Positions 61,018 through 64,000 of a stretch of DNA of 64,000 nucleotides are shown in pieces. The notes beneath the pieces were generated by a model. It was given only the letters and a program-made list of their open reading frames with translations. It did no database searches and was not told where the DNA came from. Every line of letters starts with the position of its first letter. Position 1 is the stretch's first letter. Where the stretch lies: NCBI RefSeq assembly GCF_000585395.1, contig NZ_KK073875.1, positions 721,311 to 785,310 on the forward strand, written 5' to 3'. This DNA comes from Saccharibacillus sacchari DSM 19268. Its GTDB lineage: Bacteria; Bacillota; Bacilli; Paenibacillales; Paenibacillaceae. The position numbers were made by a program, and so were the translations under genes.

Positions 61018-61902
61018 TTAGCCTTTGAATGCCGACAAAATGTCCGGTTTGCGAATCCAATCCGCAACGGGAGTCAGTTTCAACAGAGAGCGGGTATCGC
61101 GATCGGCTTCGTTTTTAAGCACCAAACTGTCGATTTCGGAGCCGATCCAGCGGTAAAATCCGGTTACGCCCGCTGCCGTTTCCGCGCTCATCACGGCAGA
61201 TAACCCGGCTTCGAAATGTTCGTAAGGCAGCGAAAGGAAAGAAATCTCGCGTCCCGACGCTTCGCTGAAACGCGCTGCCAACTCGATGCCTGTCAATGCT
61301 TCGCCGCCGCTCGCGTGCAGCGTTCGACCCGCCAGCTCGGCATGGCTCAACGCGTACGCATGATACTGCGCCGCGTCTTCGGAGCTGATCCAAGCGATCG
61401 GCTTGTCGGCGGGAATCGGGTAAGCCAACGCTTCTTGACCCACCACTCCCGGAATCAGCAGGTTTTCCAGATACAACGTAGGTTTAACGACAATCCAAGG
61501 AATGCCGCTTGCTTTGACCTGCTCGATCATTTGCAACTTGATATCCAGACTCTCCGAACCCGACTTTTCTTCCGGCAAAAAGCCGTTGCTGTTGACGACG
61601 ATCAGTTTGACGCCTGCACGTTTGGCCGCTTCGACCGTATTTGCCGCGTAAGCCGACAGATTGGAAACATCGAATTCGATCGGCAGGTTCAGAAAGACTT
61701 TGTCTACGCCGGCATGAGCTTCGATCAGCGTATCCGGATCATCCATGTTGCCGATCCAAGCCTCGATTCCTTGCCGACGCAAAGCCTCGGCTTTTTGCTC
61801 GCTGCGCGTTACCGTTCTTACTCCGAATCCTTGTTCGATCAACAAACGCGCGACGGCTCCGCCTTGAACGCCGGATGCTCCGTATACCAAAACTTGTTCC
61901 AT
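61018..61902 (-). CDS. NmrA-type SDR (quinone/NAD(P)H-binding)
   Basis: 294 residues from ATG 61902 (MEQVLVYGASGVQG), with AAGGAG about ten bases upstream; ATG 61911 is too close. The Rossmann motif YGASGVQGGAVARLL and the GNMDDPDTL segment are typical of NmrA-like proteins such as YtfG. It is divergent from an HxlR regulator, the usual arrangement for quinone- or aldehyde-responsive reductases. Confidence 0.87.
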   Translation of the reverse strand: MEQVLVYGASGVQGGAVARLLIEQGFGVRTVTRSEQKAEALRRQGIEAWIGNMDDPDTLIEAHAGVDKVFLNLPIEFDVSNLSAYAANTVEAAKRAGVKLIVVNSNGFLPEEKSGSESLDIKLQMIEQVKASGIPWIVVKPTLYLENLLIPGVVGQEALAYPIPADKPIAWISSEDAAQYHAYALSHAELAGRTLHASGGEALTGIELAARFSEASGREISFLSLPYEHFEAGLSAVMSAETAAGVTGFYRWIGSEIDSLVLKNEADRDTRSLLKLTPVADWIRKPDILSAFKG

Positions 61903-61990
61903 ATGATCCATGCTCCTTATCCTGATTCGAAATTCGCTCGCTGTCTTCTCGAACGTTGAACTTATCATATGAAACTCCCAAACTTTATGT

Positions 61991-62030
61991 AAGTACGCAC
62001 TTTGAAGATATCAGGTATCCTTCGGGATAC
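61991..62030. promoter_or_regulatory. Inverted repeats between the SDR and hxlR genes
   Basis: AAGT-ACGC-ACTT (61,991-62,002) and GTATCC-TTCG-GGATAC (62,015-62,030) lie in the 155-base divergent gap, where an HxlR dimer would bind. Confidence 0.45.
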
Positions 62031-62057
62031 TAAAACGCGAGGAAAGGACTGAATGCG

Positions 62058-62414
62058 ATGAACGAAATAAAGCTGCTTCCTCCCGAATCGTGCGGCGTCT
62101 GCCCTGTGGAAGTTGCCGTCAATCTGATCGGAGGCAAGTGGAAGATCCTGATTCTATACCGGCTGCTCCGTCAAGATACGGTTCGCTTCAACGAACTGCA
62201 ACGCTCGCTCGGAAACGTTACGCAACGAACCTTGACCCGGCAGCTGCGCGAATTGGAAGCCGACGGGCTCGTAAATCGGACCGCTTACGCGGAAATGCCC
62301 CCAAGGGTCGAGTATTCGCTGACGGAAAAAGGAACCAGCCTGACCCCGATTCTTCTTCAACTTCAAGACTGGGGCCTTGAGCATATGAACGGGACGCCGG
62401 TTTCGCGCGCTTGA
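62058..62414 (+). CDS. HxlR-family redox regulator
   Basis: 118 residues. The winged helix has the family blocks [34 protein letters not shown] and [11 protein letters not shown]. Two cysteines (CGVC, about residues 12-15) fit thiol sensing as in YodB/HypR. It probably represses the divergent NmrA-type SDR and is inactivated by quinones or aldehydes; the effector is inferred. Confidence 0.92.
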   Translation: MNEIKLLPPESCGVCPVEVAVNLIGGKWKILILYRLLRQDTVRFNELQRSLGNVTQRTLTRQLRELEADGLVNRTAYAEMPPRVEYSLTEKGTSLTPILLQLQDWGLEHMNGTPVSRA

Positions 62415-62468
62415 TTCCGGAAAACCCGGCCGATTCGCGCGCTTTCCGCTCGCCGATCGGACAAATCG

Positions 62469-62501
62469 AAAACCTTTCCCGCGTTTTCAGGAAAGGTTTT
62501 T
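62469..62501 (+). terminator. Intrinsic terminator of hxlR
   Basis: AAAACCTTTCC and GGAAAGGTTTTT form the stem and T-run around ten bases. Confidence 0.88.
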
Positions 62502-62541
62502 GGCGGATGCATTTACTTTTCGAGAACCGGCACGATCACGA

Positions 62542-63888
62542 TCAGTCGCCTACCGGGGCAAGCTCTTTGCTGAAGAACTGCGGCAAATAGGCCTTATGCG
62601 CTTCCAACAGTTCGTCCAGCACGACCTTGGCGATGTCGCCGCTGGTGACGAGCGGGTTCAACGTGAATGCTTGAAGCGCCGTCGCGTAATCGCCGGTGAC
62701 TGCGGCTTCGACGGTCAGTTCCTCCATCGCCTTCATGACTTGGAGCAGACCGCGTTGAGCGGGCGGGAATGCGCCGAAGTGGACAGGCTCTGCGCCGTGC
62801 GCGGTGATGAGGCTGGTGACTTCGACGGCGCTGTCGTACGGCAGGTCGCTGACGGAGCCGCGGTTGCGGGTGTTGACGACCATCTGCGTGCCTTTGTTGT
62901 TATAGATGGAATTGATGATCTCGCAGGCCGCGTCGCTGTAGTAAGCGCCGCCGCGTTGTTCCAATTCTTTCGGCTTATAATCAAGATTCGGGTCTTTGTA
63001 CAATTCGAACAGGCTTTCTTCCAGCTTCTTGACGACTTGGCCGCGCGTGCCTTCATGCTGCGCTTCTTCCAGTTCCTCTTGCAGCATATTGCCGGTCATG
63101 TAGTAGTAGCGGTGGTACGGGCAAGGCAGCATGCCCAGTTGAGCGATCTGGTCGGACAGGAAACGCATATCGCGGATGTTTTCGACGATCTTGCCCGGAT
63201 CGGCGTCCGGTCCGTATAGCTTGTCGATCAGCTCTGCCGTCACTTCGCCGCCGTCTTTGTCGTATACGCGGTGCCAGTGCAAATGGTTGATGCCCGCGAA
63301 TTTGAAGAACAGGTCTTTCTCTTCTTTTTGCAGCAGCGCGGATTCTGTTTTGACCGCCATGACCGGAACATTGCACAGGCCGATGACTTTTTCCCATTGT
63401 CCGTAACGCAGTACAGCCTCCGTCACCATGCCGGCCGGATTCGTGAAGTTAATCAGCCAGGCGTTCGGACACAGTTCTTTCATATCCTCGACGATGCCCA
63501 GCACGACCGGGATGGTACGGAACGCTTTCAACATGCCGCCCGCGCCGTTCGTTTCTTGTCCGATCATGCCGTGTTTCAGCGGAATCGCTTCGTCCTTAAT
63601 GCGTGCTTGCAGCAAGCCTACACGGAATTGGGTCGTCACGAAGTCCGCGTCTTGCAGGGCGTGGCGACGGTCTAACGTCAGATGCACGTCGCAGTCGATG
63701 CCGGCCGCTTTGACCATCCGTTTTGCCATTTCGCCTACGATCTCCAGCTTTTCCTTGCCTGCTTCGATATCCACCAGCCACAGCTCGCGTACGGGCAGCT
63801 CGGCATGTCGTTTGATAAACCCTTCGATCAATTCCGGCGTATAGCTTGATCCTCCGCCAATGGTAACGATCTTCAGTCCTTTTTTCAT
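62542..63888 (-). CDS. GH4 6-phospho-beta-glucosidase
   Basis: 448 residues. The NAD-binding IVTIGGGSSYTPELIEGF start, the LINFTNPAGMVTEA block, the metal Cys in GLCNVP and His in FAGINHLHWHR place it in glycoside hydrolase family 4 (LicH/CelF/ChbF type). It needs NAD and Mn and cleaves phospho-disaccharides after PTS uptake. CAGGAGGC precedes the ATG. No PTS gene is in the window. Confidence 0.93.
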   Translation of the reverse strand: MKKGLKIVTIGGGSSYTPELIEGFIKRHAELPVRELWLVDIEAGKEKLEIVGEMAKRMVKAAGIDCDVHLTLDRRHALQDADFVTTQFRVGLLQARIKDEAIPLKHGMIGQETNGAGGMLKAFRTIPVVLGIVEDMKELCPNAWLINFTNPAGMVTEAVLRYGQWEKVIGLCNVPVMAVKTESALLQKEEKDLFFKFAGINHLHWHRVYDKDGGEVTAELIDKLYGPDADPGKIVENIRDMRFLSDQIAQLGMLPCPYHRYYYMTGNMLQEELEEAQHEGTRGQVVKKLEESLFELYKDPNLDYKPKELEQRGGAYYSDAACEIINSIYNNKGTQMVVNTRNRGSVSDLPYDSAVEVTSLITAHGAEPVHFGAFPPAQRGLLQVMKAMEELTVEAAVTGDYATALQAFTLNPLVTSGDIAKVVLDELLEAHKAYLPQFFSKELAPVGD

Positions 63889-63951
63889 CGCAAATGCCTC
63901 CTGAATTTAAATTTTAGTCGGTGATGAACTTCATGTTTTCACCTTAATTTA

Positions 63952-63971
63952 TGTAATGCATTACAGGTCAA
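63952..63971 (-). promoter_or_regulatory. GH4 promoter element with palindromic operator
   Basis: TTGACC (-35, 63,966-63,971) is followed directly by the perfect 14-base palindrome TGTAATGCATTACA (63,952-63,965). A repressor there would block polymerase. Confidence 0.65.
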
Positions 63972-64000
63972 GCCCTTTTTTAAAGCGGTTTCAGAAAAGC

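Overview
The window is about 54% G+C and reads as a chromosomal segment of a Gram-positive bacterium of the Bacillota. The family is probably Paenibacillaceae, with a Paenibacillus or Saccharibacillus type of gene content. The reasons are the SLH (S-layer homology) surface protein, strong AGGAGG ribosome sites, a Gram-positive Tad pilus locus without a secretin, and Bacillus-type gene order: alr-ndoAI-ndoA, then tex, sprT, a small gene resembling brfA, and a tRNA Asn-Ser-Glu-Lys-Leu array. The genus is an inference. No rRNA, CRISPR array, transposase or integrase was seen.

Layout. 1-12,948 (minus strand) is one tightly packed operon: a secreted membrane protein, an ABC-2 transporter pair, a coiled-coil/Gly-Ser-rich membrane protein, a MoxR AAA+ ATPase, a DUF58 protein and two large VWA membrane proteins. 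The last VWA protein runs off the left edge. 13,171-16,349 carries purU, nfo and a sugar-epimerase-like SDR. 16,562-32,746 (minus) is a Tad (Flp-type) pilus operon: tadZ-tadA-tadB-tadC-flp, then TadE/TadG-like minor proteins, a prepilin peptidase, an FHA protein and a 1,623-residue FN3/SLH protein. Its leader holds a terminator-like hairpin between the likely promoter and the first gene. 32,904-35,693 holds small genes (SUFU-like, DCC thiol oxidoreductase, a Cys-rich protein) and a divergent ohr/gpx peroxide pair with an OhrR-box-like operator.

35,798-38,688 is a tRNA region. Two identical tRNA-Leu(GAG) genes in direct orientation flank about 2.1 kb of accessory DNA: an orphan UreF-like gene, two divergent XRE regulators both starting with TTG, and a small CxxC protein. 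Upstream lie Lys, Glu, Ser and Asn tRNAs. Next comes a small basic gene resembling the ribosome-rescue factor BrfA. An intrinsic terminator sits inside its reading frame, which is the hallmark of a non-stop-mRNA-controlled rescue gene. SprT, a serine hydrolase, Tex, an RNA/DNA methyltransferase, L-serine dehydratase (sdaAB/sdaAA), the NdoA/NdoAI toxin-antitoxin and Alr follow.

49,553-53,806 is a GbsR-type regulator divergent from the glycine-betaine importer opuAA-AB-AC, with a leader of about 350 nt. 53,900-54,275 carries two inverted 97-bp elements, each folding into a 16-bp stem with compensated changes between copies. The rest (54,318-63,888) is metabolic and redox housekeeping: two NmrA-type reductases, an HxlR regulator, YhaM exonuclease, YkuS, a GH31 alpha-glucosidase, two thioredoxins with a divergent GntR regulator, and a GH4 6-phospho-glycosidase with a palindromic operator at its promoter.
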